In this document: piece after piece, positions 1 through 12,790 of the stretch
Position numbering within the stretch: the first letter of the stretch is position 1
Layout: each line of letters opens with the position of its first letter
Assembly: GCF_024323335.1 (NCBI RefSeq)
Contig: NC_066585.1
Location: 339,451,346-339,515,345 of the forward strand
Direction of reading: 5' to 3'
DNA: 64,000 nt
Origin: Lathyrus oleraceus
Lineage: Eukaryota; Streptophyta; Magnoliopsida; Fabales; Fabaceae
Program-made: the position numbers and the translations under genes
Notes under the pieces: model-generated
What the model was told of the DNA's origin: nothing
Database searches by the model: none
What the model saw: the letters and a program-made list of their open reading frames with translations, nothing else

Positions 1-1857
1 AAGCAAGAACATGTTAGGGACAAGTTTGGACCTAAACCCTAATCATGGCATGAATAAGAAATAAGCAAATGGAAACCATAATCATCTCCTAACCATTCAT
101 TAAAAACATGTTTTCAAGGGGAATCATTCGAGACATGGGATGAAAATAATCAAGTTTAAACATGTTAAGGATAGAAATCAACACTTAAAAGAGTCTGCTA
201 TGATCATACAAGCTTTCAACATTAAGAACAACCAAGAAATGAACCAAAGGAATCAAATAAGAGTCTTAAGAACACTTAAAAGGGACATGTTTTCCATCAA
301 ACAAAAAGTAGTGAAATAAATAATATTTTGGGATTTTTTTACATCATCATAAAATAGACATTCTCATTAATACATGGCAAAAATAATGGGTCAAAAATGT
401 TAACGGATCATGAAGTTATGGATTTTTAAAGTTGTGAAGAAAAAAATGAAAATTAACAAGTTATGAAATAAAACATTTTGCACTGGCCAGGTTCGAACCC
501 ACGCTCTTGGGGTTCCATGTGCTGCTTGGAAAAATAAAACCAAAGGCTGGGGCGAGGGGGATTTGAACCCTAGACCTTTTGGTTACAAGTGACTTAAGAC
601 ACACACTTCTACCACTGGGGTGGTGATACATTCGTTAGTTAAAACACAAACATTTATATATATTATATAACATGTTTTGTTTGACTTTTTCAATGCCACA
701 TCAACATCAGCATCAACCTCACGCTTTTCATTTTGTCATTCATTCTTTCATCATTTTATCCAAAATTTTCAATAATGATATCTCTCTCATTTCACAACCA
801 TTTTTAATGAAATAAAGATCGAAGTTGTTCAAAATAAAACAAGGAGCACAATGGTACAATATGTTTCAGCTAACACTCAAAGATAAAGATGTGTGAAGGC
901 CAAAACCAGACCTGAAACCCAAGGTTTCATGCAACACAAACTCACACAAACAGCAAGATAAATGACATGTAAGTTAATGATCAATCTTAACACAATTAAT
1001 GCTACATGTTTGCTTCAGAAATCAAAATGATATGATGCATGTATAGTGAGTTTCGAAGTGCAAGAATATACCTATTGAAGAAAGGTCTGATGCCTCTTCA
1101 ATACTACTTCCAGATGTTGTTTAAGGCTTCTCCTAATGCCTGTCAGTTCCCAGAATATGACTAGACTCTTTGGTTTGCAGAATACACGAAAGGTTGAAAA
1201 GCTCTCAAGAATGAGGTTTTGCTTGGTAAGCTTGGTGTGTGGATAACTAAGGTTTTATCCTCTATTTATAGTGATCCTTGAGGGTTTAATAAGCCTCAGA
1301 TATCATAAAATAATCGTTTCTTGTACTTGTTTGCTTGCTTGGATAGGTTTTGCATAAAACACCAAGTGGGAAGCATGGCCAAAAGCATGGAGTGCATGAA
1401 GTGTTTTGTGTTGCTTTTTCTGAAGCATAGGAGTTAACTTGAGGTTTAGAGTTGGTATGTACAGAACCAAAGCCATTTGTGAGCTCAATGGTACTAAATG
1501 TTGGGTTAAGCTACTTTACAAAGATGGAAGTGTGACCTTTATGCCAAAAATGGAATGATTCATTGTGTAACGGTTTAGTTGCTTGGATAATGGCTCAAAA
1601 TTCTGTGAAATATTCTGATTTGAATGATATTTGGAAGAAAGAAGGACCTGTACTTGGATATCTTATGGATTTGTTTGGATTTGTAATGTAACTTGGCATG
1701 GAACTCAACCTGTGAACCATTTCATGATGTTGTCTTCCCAAATTCGATTCTCTTAGCTCAAGCATGGAAAATTCTTGATCTTGGATATTTTGGAAAAATG
1801 AAATCATGATCTACAACTTTCATGTTGAGCACTTTGCTTGAATTTGTTAAACGGTGT
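1..1857 (-). mobile_element. Ogre-type LTR fragment (element F)
   Basis: No gene is visible. The stretch at about 1760-1850 (text about a signal to wait on 'catgatctacaactttcatg') resembles the motif at 26450-26520 in the LTR of element B and its reverse complement in the LTRs of A and D. On the minus strand a TATAAATA-like box lies near 1262-1270, as in the other LTRs. I therefore read this as part of an Ogre-family LTR on the minus strand, cut on the left by the window and on the right by different repeat DNA near 1858. No LTR end is visible, so family assignment is an inference from similarity by eye. Confidence 0.5.
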
Positions 1858-2790
1858 GGCAGGTGATCGAGAGGGGGGGGGTGAATAAATCACCACAGAG
1901 AAATCACGGATTTTAAATCTTTTAATTGATTTTTAAAGGCTAACGAAAAAATGCAGTCCCGAATCGACTTCTGTCTATTCTGAATCGACTACTAGAAAAC
2001 CAGATATGCGATAAACCGATGGATAACAGTATGCCGATAACAAATAAACACGCTTGGATAATTATTTTAATGAAATTCACACACAACATTATATTCCAAT
2101 GAACAAGAACAAGCAGAACACTTTTATCAAACAGTTGGTGTGTAATGTTTAATGATCCTTATTGTCAATGGAGTTGTCAAAATAATTTTCTCAAATCAAA
2201 ACACTAAAAAAAAATCAATTGTGCAATTCTTTTTTTTCCAATGTAGGATCATTTAACAAAAAAATTAACACCACAATTGAATGATAAACTTGCTAAAAAA
2301 GTAAAGAGATTAACGATAGAAAATTATACGCAGAGAGTTTGGTAAGGAAGTTCCCCACTATCATCCTCGCGTGTGGGTATGTCTCCCCTCAATTTGAATT
2401 TGAAATTGAGATCTTATTTCCAATAATGTTCCAAATGTTTATAAGGTTACATCACAAATAACAAACACCAATCCCACCGATTATGTTGAATTTGTCTTAA
2501 CCCCGCTTGATCCGATCTGATCAAGTCTTGAACCTCAAAATCAATGATTAATCCTTCGCTCCACTACTTGTTTGTGAAATCTCCCTGAACCTCACCTTCA
2601 CCTTCGTTCAACTCACACTGGACTCAACCCTTAATTAGACTTCTAAAAAAAACAGAATTTGCAAAAGAGAGGGTAGATCAGGGGAAAAAAAGAGGAAAAA
2701 AGATAACATAGGCATTGGATTTGAAAATAAAAATGCTCACCTTTTTACAATTGCGAATTGAAGAGCATTTGTGTTGCAATGATCTTTCTG
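1858..2790. repeat. unassigned AT-rich repeat DNA with poly-G start
   Basis: No convincing gene. The segment begins with a GAGAGGGGGGGG run followed by TGAATAAATCACC, a type of sequence common in plant copia-derived repeats, and then becomes AT-rich. I could not define ends or duplications. It probably belongs with the copia-like material on its right. Confidence 0.3.
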
Positions 2791-3960
2791 CTTCTGTGCT
2801 GATTCACTCCTGAGAAGCTTCTGAGGAGACATTATGTTGTTGCTGTAATGTTATCTCAGTTCATGCTTCAGGATATGACTCTGATCACCAAACTTATGAA
2901 GAATGGAAAGCTTCTGAAGTTATGTTATGTAGCTGAAGATTCTAAAGATCTTAAGCCAGACGATTGAAGTTATCAAGGTTCTGACTAAAGATTCTGAAGA
3001 CTCTGAAGATACTGAAGATCCCAAGCCAGACTAATGACATTGTCAAGGTTCTGACCAAAGATTCTAAAGTTTCTTAATCCATATTTATGTTTCTTCATTT
3101 CATGCTTCATCAACTTTCATTAGAAGCCAATGAACTTGAAGATAAGATCAAATAGGAATGTGATCAAATAGTACATAGTACAAATCGAACATCTTTTCCA
3201 TTACCTGATTTCGTGGGTAAGGACAATACTATACATCACACATGTCACTGATTTTTTGGGCGAAGGATAATACACATTATCACTCCTTTCCCATCAAACA
3301 GGGGATAACTGCTCTATGAGTTTTTCCCTTTTTCCCTCCAACGGTCTTCTTCTTATGCTATATAAGTGAGACTTAGAGACTTAAAGAAAACGTCAGTGAC
3401 ACAATATTTTGATAAGTCTATTTCTTTGTGAAAAGCTATCATTTGTTTGTACGCAATTTTTATTTAAGTGTTTGTTATTCATTTGTGTAAAATTTGCTTG
3501 TATAGAAGCAACTTGTAACACACAAAATTTTATTCAAATTGTTTGTTTGATTCCTTGAGGAGGTTATCCTTGAGAAGACAAAGAATGTTGTTATTTGTGA
3601 GTCCTTAAGGAGACTAGGGTATAGTTGGATCCTTGAGAAGACAAAGATGGTTAATCTTTGTGATTATTGTAGTCTGTTGATTATAATGGATTAAGCTCTT
3701 GTGTATAAGGAAAAATCACCTTGGCGGGCGGACTGGAGTAGCTTTGAGTTTCAAGTGAACCAGAATAAAAATACTTGTGTTTTTATCTCTTTGTTATTAA
3801 CTTTTTTGTGGTGTTCTTTTTTTGGAAAAAGCTTTTGCTTATAAAACCCAATTCAAACCCCCATTTCTTGTATTTTTCACACCTTGAGAATCCGGTACAT
3901 TATTTCTTCCTTCATTCTTTTCTTTCCTTGCACAAGATCGAATGCGGATTCGAGATTCCT
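2790..3960 (+). mobile_element. Ty1/copia-like LTR candidate (SIRE/Maximus type)
   Basis: The region holds repeated phrases such as 'aagattctgaagactctgaa' and 'aaggttctgac', and two copies of 'tccttgagaagacaaaga' (near 3565 and 3620). A TATATAAG box lies at 3359-3366 with a pyrimidine-rich segment before it. This layout recalls LTRs of legume SIRE/Maximus copia elements. No coding region, primer site or opposite LTR is present, so it is at most a solo or truncated LTR. Assignment rests on recollection of family style, not on an alignment. Confidence 0.35.
3359..3366 (+). promoter_or_regulatory. TATA box of the copia-like LTR candidate
   Basis: TATATAAG follows a C/T-rich segment and precedes a purine-rich, transcript-leader-like stretch. 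The position fits the U3/R boundary of an LTR. No transcript evidence is available. Confidence 0.4.
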
Positions 3961-4538
3961 CGTTGATTCCCAATGGATCATGTCAAATCCGAGAGAGGAG
4001 TGTTATTGATACGTTACATCACCGTGTTGCTAGGGATATAAGTTGTTTAGCGTTTGTTTTTATTATCTGCGGGTTCTTGGTTGCTGATAAGATCCAAATT
4101 TTAAGTGTTGAAGCGAACCTTTTTCCCAATAACCTCTTGGCTAACCAAACATTTCCATTCATCCCTCCCTTAATGCATCACACCTCTAAGGCCCATTAAC
4201 CCATTGTTAATGTTCATTAATCCCATTAATCCTTCCCTAATCCCCCTTAATCCATGTTATAATTTTAATTTATTTTAACTTTGTTTCTGTTTTTAATCTT
4301 GCTAGTGAAGGATAATAGCGATCCAAAATGCAGCGGAAATTAAAATTTTCTCCTTTAGTGATCCTTACGAATGGGAATGATCAGTGATAGAATCATTATC
4401 TCTTGTGGTGATTGAAACCTTTGATGCAGATCTAAGGAGTGATCACGAACGTTGAATGGTGACAACGCCTCTACTCAGTCCACACGAACGAATTCCTTCA
4501 AATCTTAGTACTAGCTGCTATGAATGAAGGCTTTGAGT

Positions 4539-4585
<47 letters not shown>

Positions 4586-5040
4586 TAATTTTCATATGAA
4601 CAAATGCTTCTGCACAAGGGTTCTATTTATAGAACCACTTGTGTGGGCTGTAAGCTAAAAAACCCACTTAAGTGTATGTGGCCCTTATCTTATGATATAC
4701 CAAAATCACTTAAGCACGTGGCACCTTACCATATTTTGTATTCTACTTAAGTGCACTGTACCTTATGATGTTCTACAATTCACTTAAGTACATTGTATCT
4801 TACGGTGTTTCTTATTTACTATATCTCTTATCAACCCGTCCTTTTGTGTATGAACCTTTAGGTTCTCGCGACATTGGTAATTATATTAAATCACATATTT
4901 AACATAAAAAATAGTGAGAGGTATCTAGCAACACATCACTGCTACCCAAGACACGAAAATGTCATGTGATCTGACAAATCCTTTTGTGATAATACTTATG
5001 TGTACAATTACCCTTTTGCCCTTATGTCTATATTAAACAT
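3961..5040. repeat. unassigned repeat DNA flanking element E
   Basis: No gene is supported; the small open frames here lack any recognisable domain. The part 4630-4830 contains imperfect repeats around 'acttaagtgcactgtacctt'. The last five bases, AACAT at 5036-5040, directly abut the LTR end of element E and should be one copy of its target-site duplication. The other copy would lie outside the window. Confidence 0.4.
4541..4582. repeat. (GA)21 microsatellite
   Basis: An uninterrupted GA dinucleotide run of 42 bp is visible. It is probably length-polymorphic. Confidence 0.95.
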
Positions 5041-8000
5041 TGTCGCTACACGAAAAAATACAAAGTCGCCATCGGTTTTTATTTATTCCCCAGGGAAAAT
5101 ATCGAGAAAACCCCAAAGGAATGGTCATCGCAACCACAAACAGATTCGGAGGTCGGTTATGCAAGGGGGAGGTATTAGCACCCCTTACATCCATGGTACT
5201 TCATGGGAACCATCTAGGATGTTTGCGCTTGCGTGTGTATTATTTACCGAATGTTTGCTTGCTAAAGGTTTGTGGAGTGGAGGTACATTTTAAATTAGTG
5301 TGCTCGTCAAGGAATGAATCCTCGTGCCTACGTATGCCCACTTGTTGAAGTGAGAAATCAGAGCTTTCGTAGTTCATGGGTTTTAAATTGTTTGGTTTGT
5401 TTTGTTGATTTTATTACCTTGAAGAATGGTTTTCGATTGTGATGCCCTAAGGCTCAAACAAAAGCTTTGAATGTGTTGGATGGTTTTTATGCTTTGATAA
5501 AGTGTTATTGATTTCATATTGCACTAAAGACTATAGATAAAGGTGAATACCTCAAACTATCAAGTCAAGCATCGTGTGTTCGAAGCATTCAGAATGAGTG
5601 TAGGAAAGCCCCAGTCTCATCCCTTCTTTATCGCTTAAGGATCGTGACGTACGATCCTAATCGCCATTTATTGTGTTTTTGAATTTGATTTGGAAAAAGA
5701 GACCACTTGACGTTGGATCAAGGGTTTGATTATTGGTTTTGATTTGAAAAGGAGACCGCTTGACGTTGGATCAAGGGTTTGATTATCGGTTGCAAAGTGA
5801 TCGCTCCTAATGCCTAATGAAATGCTAACAAGCAATAAAAGAAAGCAAGTAAATGCGTACATCGGAAAGGGGAGGGGGGTACACGTAAAGTACAAGGGAG
5901 TGCAGGAAATAAAAGGTCTCATTGTCAGGTAGCCCAAGAGAAAGTCATGTGTGTGCAATTGTTTCCTAAACTAACAGTTGGATAATGAAAATACAAATCA
6001 AGTCTCCCTCGGGTAGTGCCATGAATGCATTCCATTCTTGCAATAAAAGATTACAAGTCCTTGGAAACTCCAAGTTGCATAGGTCAATCACACAAGTCCA
6101 AGTCCAAATGCAAGGGTCCTGATGAGTCTCTAAGTCCTTTGTCCAAGTCCTTTCCATGCTAAGGGAATTATCTTATTTTTTTGTCTTTTTAAGTCTTTGC
6201 CATTTTTAGTTTGTTTTAAGATGAAGTGAGAATGATTCAATATGGAATATGAAGCGAAATAAAAGCGGATAAGTAAATGACGGAAATTAAATGTTAGAAG
6301 CAGAATTTAAAAGTTAGTGGTTAGAATGCGGAATTTAAAAGAGTTAGATGTTAGATGTTAGCAAATTAGGATAAATCGATTAAAAAACAATAATATTCCA
6401 AGAATAATACGCTAGAACAATTCTAAAATATGAAAATCAAATTAAAAAATGATTCTACAATTAACTCTAAAAATCCAAAAACCCACAAAATAGTATCAAA
6501 AATCTAAAATATTATTCGAGAACAACCTTCAAAACAATTCTAAAATTAATCCTACTAATAGATATTCCAAAAATCCAAATTAATCTAAGAACAATCTCTC
6601 AAGTCTTATTCCAAGTCAATTCAAAAAAACAAATCAGAATACCATTCCAAAAATAAAAGCTAACAATTCTAAAATAATTCTAATTAACTAATTTACCCTA
6701 AGAATATCTAATTAACTAAAGCATACTAATTAATCCTACAATTATCTACCTAACACGATTCCAGGACGGGCCCTGGAAGGAAGGGAAATAGGCCTAATGC
6801 AGTAGGAATTATGGAGGATCCATCTTCCCTCACTTACTCTTATTCAGAGATCCAACAATGGACCGGTGAGAATAGAAACGACATCACGCTGCCAATAGGA
6901 GATTCACAAAAAAAACGGTCCTCAAATCGGCGTCGCACTCCTTGGCCGAAACAACCAACCGCAACACCGCCACGTCCATTTGAACACAACGAACACACCC
7001 GCGCGAAATCTCACCCACACACTCTCGATTCAAAGATTAAAACATGCAACTCAACATGGATTCAGATCGAGAATCCACGAATGGACCATCACCTCACAGC
7101 GAGCTATGGGGAGTGTAACTCGAAGCATCAAGTTGTGTTTCAACCAGATCGAGCATACAATCGTTTTAAGGTGTACCTTTGTGAATTTTGGCATGACGGT
7201 AACCGCGAGTTTCCAAGTCCTTTTAGATTTGAAACGTCCTTCTTCTTCTAGCCCGCGTTTGTTGCTGTAAAGTTTGGTTCGAACTCGTCGTTGCTCCCAA
7301 CTCTAACGTCCTTTTTACTTGGTCTCGTGATGTTCTTCTGATGGAGGTTGTTGTTCTTCTCGTCGTGTGTGAATGATGCTGCAGTGACGATGGATGAAGG
7401 TTGAGGAAAAAACGGTTAGGGAAGATCAGAGCAGAAGGACGGAGGGAATGCTTAGCATAGAAATGAGGGGAGAGAAAATAGAGCCTAAAATCACACTTTA
7501 GTCGTGTATTTATAACTCTGAAAATTGAATTCTGCATTTTGATTTCTTTGGAGTTGTTTTCGTTTTCTGTTATGGATGGTATTATGGCTTGTGAGCAGCT
7601 AGAAGTAGTTTGGCTTTGGAAGCGTTAAGCTAGTTTTGTGAAGCTATGCAGCTTGGATTCTCTGTTGGTTTTATGTTGCAGCGGCTCATGTTGGCTTTCA
7701 TGCGTCGCAGGCTTTGAAGTTTTATTTGGTTATGCCGTTAGCAGCATCTCCTGCGTTTGGATTTGTTACCATTGGCTCTTTCACGTGCAACTGTTAGTGT
7801 TTGGAATTGGTTGCTTTGGAATTGGTTGCACGTTTTTGTACTGCATTCGCTGGTTTTGAGCTTGCCGTTGTGTTTTGTGTTGCTGTAGGCTTTGCTGCAG
7901 CTTCACTTTCCATTGTTGTTTACTGCTATGCGCTAAAAGCAGCACTTGTTATGGCACTTGGTGGCTCGTTGCAGCTTGCGTTTGAGCTGTAGATTGGCTC

Positions 8001-8932
8001 ATTTGGAAGCTCTTTTCTGTAGCTTGTTGGCAGCAGTAGCAGCTTATGAGTTTTTGATGCATTTTTCATTTTTTGTCTTATTTGGATGTGTGGAAATGGA
8101 TGTGGATTGGATTTTACATGGATTTAATTGGATATCAAGAATGGGAATTGGATAATTGGATGAATGAATAAGAATGGATTATTGTTTTGGTAAATGGATT
8201 TAAATGGTTTTAAAATCAAATGGGATTATGGTTTGAAAAATTGGATGGATTATGGATTTGGGCTCAATCCAAAGAAAAATGGGCCTCTCTAAATTAACAA
8301 TAATGGTCCATTCCCAAAGATGAATAAAAAAAGGCAATTCTAAAGATTAAATTGGATTTAAGAATTGATTTGAATTATCAAGAATTAATTCGAATCATCA
8401 AAGTTGATTTGAATTTCCAAAATCAATTCGAATCATCAAAAGGCTAATCTTGACAAAAAGACGAAATGATATTCAACATTAATCTAAATCAACTTAAATC
8501 TCCAAAATCACTTTGAGAGGAATGATGAAATCACTTCCAAAATTAATCTAAAATCTCAAAAATCATATTGAATATCCAAAGTAGATTTTGAATTTAAATC
8601 AATTCGAACTTCAAAAATAAATTTGAAACTAAGAACAATCGGAAAAAAGATTATGATGCAAATGATGAAAATATGAATCAGATAACGACATGCAGTGAAC
8701 TAACGAACCCAAATGATCACAAGACTTGTGAATCATCTTAAACCATGGTTGGATGAAATGACTGAACAAATGCATCAATGCACCAAGAAACACACGAATT
8801 CAAGTCATGTACCTCCTTGTGTTGAACCATGCTTACTCAAATGAAATGAATGTATGCAGATGATATACAAATGCTTGAGGTTATTGACCTATATGAGCAT
8901 GTGAAGGGTAAGGCGAATTTTGGGGTATGACA
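5041..8932 (-). repeat. 3' LTR of element E
   Basis: On the minus strand it starts TGTCATACCCC at 8932 and ends with GTAGCGACA at 5041, giving 3892 bp with TG...CA ends. The sense sequence just before it is a polypurine tract (AAATAGGGGCA) shared with elements A, B and C. Near its end it holds a TGGCGACT motif like the primer-binding site of A. A 54-bp tandem duplication is seen near 5698 and 5752 ('cttgacgttggatcaagggt'). The open frames at 6811-8155 have no recognisable domain and are treated as noncoding. Confidence 0.75.
7507..7514 (-). promoter_or_regulatory. TATA box of the E LTR
   Basis: TATAAATA on the minus strand, placed inside the LTR as in the sister elements. Confidence 0.45.
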
Positions 8933-8945
8933 ACTGCCCCTATTT
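8933..8945 (-). promoter_or_regulatory. polypurine tract of element E
   Basis: Sense strand reads AAATAGGGGCA and ends two bases before the 3' LTR. This is the expected primer for plus-strand DNA synthesis. The same AATAGGGGCA core precedes the 3' LTRs of A, B and C. Confidence 0.75.
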
Positions 8946-9218
8946 AATCTTCTCGGACCTAAATGTGCGGATAGCAACAGCTTCCAGACATTCAAGGTAG
9001 GAGAGGATTAAATACTAAAATAACAGGAAATTTGCCCGCCATGAACAAATGGAAAGCTATGTGAAGATAGGTCACAAGGAGGTCTTCTTCACTGGTATGT
9101 GGTATGAACAAGTTATTATTTGCATAGGGCAGCTGCCGGGAATTGGAATGTTATTTGGTTGATGGGTATATGAGAGGTTAGATATGCATGACGGATGCAG
9201 TATGCTAATGCAATATGA

Positions 9219-9350
9219 TTGATGATGATTCATCTTTCTCTAAGCTTTTTCTTTTTTTTCTTATTCTTTCTTTTTTCATTTTCCATTTTCATCTCTTTTT
9301 CATTCTTTTCTTCTTTCTTTTCTTTCTTTTCTTTCTTTTCTTTTCTCGCC
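9219..9350. repeat. pyrimidine-rich low-complexity tract
   Basis: The plus strand is a long run of CTTT and TTCTTT units. Open frames across it are low-complexity Phe/Ser runs and are not genes. Confidence 0.8.
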
Positions 9351-9419
9351 TCCCCTATCATGTTTTGGCATGTAACAGGTGACCGAGGTATTCCCTCAGG
9401 ATTTCATGACGGTAAAAGA

Positions 9420-10560
9420 ATCAGGTGTTTGCAAAAGGCAAGTATCGGTGGATAAAAGAATTGAAATAAGATCTCTTGCAAAAGGCAAAGAGACATCTTG
9501 CTAAAGGCAAGCAACTCAACTAAGAAGTGTCATTTTCTCGCGACAGGTAGCAATGGCTCCACAGCAAGAGAAAGGGAATCTCCCAAATACAGTTAAGAAG
9601 AAAAAGATAGATAAATTTCTCTCACAAAAGATGATGAGAACTCCTTAACAAAAGGTTAAGAAGAAAATGGGAATGAGGGACAACCTCACTGGGGGATATG
9701 ATTTTCTCGCACAACAGGTAGCAACGGCTCCTTAGCACAAGAGAAGGGGTCTCCCAAACAAAAGGTTAGGAAGAAAGATGGTCGAATTTCTCACACGAAA
9801 GGTAGTGAGAACTCCCTAACAAAAGGTTAAGAAGAAAATAGTGATGAGATTCTCGTACAAAAGGTAACGGGAGCTCCTAGACACAAGGTCTACTGGGGGT
9901 TCTCACACAAAAGGTAGTGAGGACTTTTTAACAAAAGGTTAAGAAGGCGCATGAAGATGGATATGATCCCTCATACAAAAGATAATGAGAGCTTCTCAAC
10001 AAAAGGTTAAGAAGAAAGGTGAAATGATTTCTCATACGAAAGGTAATGAGAAACTTCTTAACAGAGGGTTAAGAAGAAAACTGGAAGGGATTTCTCATAC
10101 GAAAGGTAATAAGAAACTTCTTAACAGAGGGTTAAGAAGAAAATTAGAATGATTTCTCATACGAAAGGTAGTGAGAGACTTCTTAACAGAGGGTTAAGAA
10201 GAAAATTGGAACGTATTTTTCATACAAAAGGTAGTGAGAAACTTCTTAACAGAGGGTTAAGAAGAAACCGAAAAGGAAAATCTTCTCATACAAGAGATAG
10301 TAACGACCTCTTTGTAGGAGGAGATTTCTAGGCCAAAGGCAGGGGTCACTTACAAAAGGTAAGTAGGTTCAAGAATAGCAATGCTCAAGCAAAAGGCTGA
10401 GGAGACTTACAAAAGGTAAGCAGATGGGGATAACAAACTTTATGTGAAAGGCACAAAGGGGACTCATAAAAGGTAAGCTAGAAGCGGAAGACCTCCCATG
10501 CAAAAGGCAGGGGATACTTACGAAAGGTAAGTAATGGACAAAAGGCCGCAAATATTTGCA
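9420..10560 (-). repeat. 3' UTR minisatellite of E, built of AAAGG hairpins
   Basis: Tandem units of roughly 55-70 bp repeat the pattern arm - A(A/C)(A/G)AAAGG - arm. Examples on the plus strand are TCTCAT/ATGAGA (10030-10035 with 10046-10051), CTTCTTAAC/GTTAAGAAG (10054-10062 with 10068-10076), TCTCAC/GTGAGA (9789-9794 with 9805-9810) and CTTAC/GTAAG (10406-10410 with 10416-10420). Arms vary between units while the loop is stable. No protein is supported; the small frame at 10149-10331 simply translates the repeat. Confidence 0.85.
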
Positions 10561-10626
10561 CGAGGCAAAACAAAGAGTGGGGCAAGACCTGCTAGGTAAA
10601 ACCTACACTAAAGGGGATCTGCTAGA

Positions 10627-11345
10627 CGAATTTGGGCTTTGGAACACTCTGACAGGTGGGGAACTTTGCGAATAGGTGTGAAAACTTCATATCATCCCTC
10701 AGGCACCACGGCGGGGATGAAGTTCTCAAACAATGGCTACCCAAACCCCGGGACTCACCAAACCTACATCAAACGTTTAAAAAACTGGAAGAAATGATCT
10801 GACAAAGGTACCCTGCTCGTGCGAAAGGCAATGAGGGGGAGACGTGATTTCGGGCACAAAGCAACGAAATAAACTCACGAAAGGTAAGTTATCTCAATCA
10901 TCTTCTCCAAGCGAAAGGCAAGGAGGGCTTGCAAATAGCAAACAATAGAATATACTCCCAAAGGAAATTACTCGACGAAAGGTCACCAATACTTGTAAAA
11001 GTTCTGAAGATGTTTCGCCAAGCGAAAACTGAATTGAGAGAATTTTCCAGACAAAATCCGGGCTTTGATACGCTATGTCAGGCGGGGACATTGCAGTAGG
11101 CACATAAACTTCATACCATCCCTCAGGCACAACGACGGGGATGCAGTTTTCGACACAATGGTTACCCAAACCCCGAGACTCACCAAACCTACATCAGGCG
11201 TTTAAACAAACGGGATGCAAGATCTGACAGAGGTACCCTACTCGTGTAAAAGGCATCGAGGGGGAGACATGATTTCATGCACAAAGCAACGAAATAAACT
11301 CACGAAAGGTAAGTTATCTCAATAATCTTCTCCAAGCGAAAGGCA
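10627..11345 (-). repeat. about 425-bp tandem segmental duplication in E 3' UTR
   Basis: Two copies of a block that runs from 'gggctttg' through 'catccctcaggca' and 'aaactcacgaaaggtaagtt' are visible, roughly 10627-10923 and 11052-11345. The shared phrase at 10871 recurs at 11296, a spacing of 425 bp. The copies have diverged by scattered substitutions. Confidence 0.85.
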
Positions 11346-11583
11346 ATAAGGACTGGCACGAGGCTAAAAGGACTTACGAAAGGTAAGTGACTGACAAAAG
11401 ACTCAAAAGGGTACTTGTAAAAGGAAACACGAAGAAGAAATATCTCGAGAAAACCTGCGGGGAATACCAATCCACGGATTCTTGATGATGTTCTCATTGG
11501 GGAGGAAGATCGTATAAATGGAGGATTTTTCTTTTCCTTTTTTATGCTTTCGAGAAAGACTTTTATGGAGTTATGCATGTTTA

Positions 11584-11632
11584 TTTTGCATGGCGTAATG
11601 CTCCCTCTTGATGGAATATCCTACGCTCTTTT
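11584..11632 (-). other. conserved GCGTA...TACGC block in 3' UTR (E copy)
   Basis: Plus-strand sequence 'tggcgtaatgctcc' and a downstream TACGC form complementary arms at 11593-11597 and 11622-11626. Similar blocks with almost the same arm spacing occur in C and B, in the corresponding 3' UTR. Confidence 0.65.
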
Positions 11633-12265
11633 GGTGATGCAATGTTATGTAATGCATGATTTTTTATGCAATGCTGATGCGTGGTCATGCTTTTGGTTGG
11701 ACTGTATGGCAGGAAATGCCTGGAGATTGAGAACATTGGGTACCAGTAACCACCAATTTTATCAATTAAGATCAGTGTTCTCTGTCGAAAGGTAAGGGGA
11801 TGTGCTTAGCGTGACTCCCCGACATTCATCTCGAACTTAGCAGTCTCTTATGCACCATGGATCTTGCTCTGAATAACTCCAAAAGTACAGAAAGGATCTT
11901 CCTTCTCTAGTTAGCCATGCCCTGGTCTGTTGGGAATCTACATGTGTTGCCCTAGTCACCAGTTATGAAGCAACTTTGTCATGATAGCCATCTCGATCTG
12001 ACCTGCCCCAGTATCTTGGAACTATACACCTCTGATTAACTATCTCGAAGAGATTGACTTCTTGGATTCCTGAGGTAGCTTGCCCAAAGGTAAGTCTTGG
12101 AATAACGTTTGCCTCTGGCTGGCCGACCTCTGAGGGAATGCCCCTGACTAATGTCTCGTAGAGATTTGTCGAATCTCGACATAACTTCCTTAGATCAATC
12201 GATTTGTAGAGATTCATCAACGTGATTGCTTTAGATTGACTTAAAATTGAAGTGTCTTGTCTTTT

Positions 12266-12790
12266 CTGCTCAACGGAGTTCTTTAGACATTCTGCTTCTA
12301 GATATAATCACACGAAGTGGCTAGTCGCTGCTCAACAGAGTCTCAGGCGTTCAACACTTGTTAGGATCAATCAAAATAAATTGCCCCTGCTCAACGGAGT
12401 TCTCAGGCGTTTGTTCTTATGAAGCGATCAACTGGAGTGATTTACTCCCTGACTATCTGATCTTTGGAGAGATCCTCCGAATCTCTATATAACTATCTCA
12501 TACTGACTGAATCTTGCTGAAATTTCTTGACATAACTGTCTCAGATTGATTGAAATATGAAACATCTTGTCCTTCTGCTCAACGGAGTTCTTGGACATTC
12601 TGCTCCTTAATATAATCACATGAGGTGGTTGGTTACTGCTCAACGGAGTCTCAGACTTTCAACACTCGTTGTGATCAATCAAAGATAATTTGGCGCTGCT
12701 CAACAAAGTCTTAGGCATTTATCTCTCTGAGTACGACCAAATCAAGGTGACCTTTTTCTGCTCGACGGAGTTCTCATGCGTTCTGTCTTA
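12266..12790 (-). repeat. about 309-bp duplication with 'ctgctcaacggag' units in E 3' UTR
   Basis: The phrase 'ctgctcaacggagttctt' occurs at 12266 and again at 12575, each followed by related text (an ATAATCACA stretch and then 'ctgctcaac(g/a)(g/a)agtct'). Shorter units of the same phrase recur inside each copy. Confidence 0.8.

Noticed and set aside
480..620. GGTTCGAACCC and GATTTGAACCC, resembling a tRNA T-arm or SINE B box
   Set aside because: No acceptor stem, anticodon arm or A box can be placed around them; similar motifs occur inside Ogre LTRs.
4541..4582. (GA)21 run as a regulatory GAGA element
   Set aside because: No gene lies nearby; it is best described as a microsatellite.
6811..7537. 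Overlapping open frames of 96-146 residues in the E LTR
   Set aside because: Both strands are open in several frames, composition is biased, and there is no recognisable domain; they lie within a well-defined LTR.
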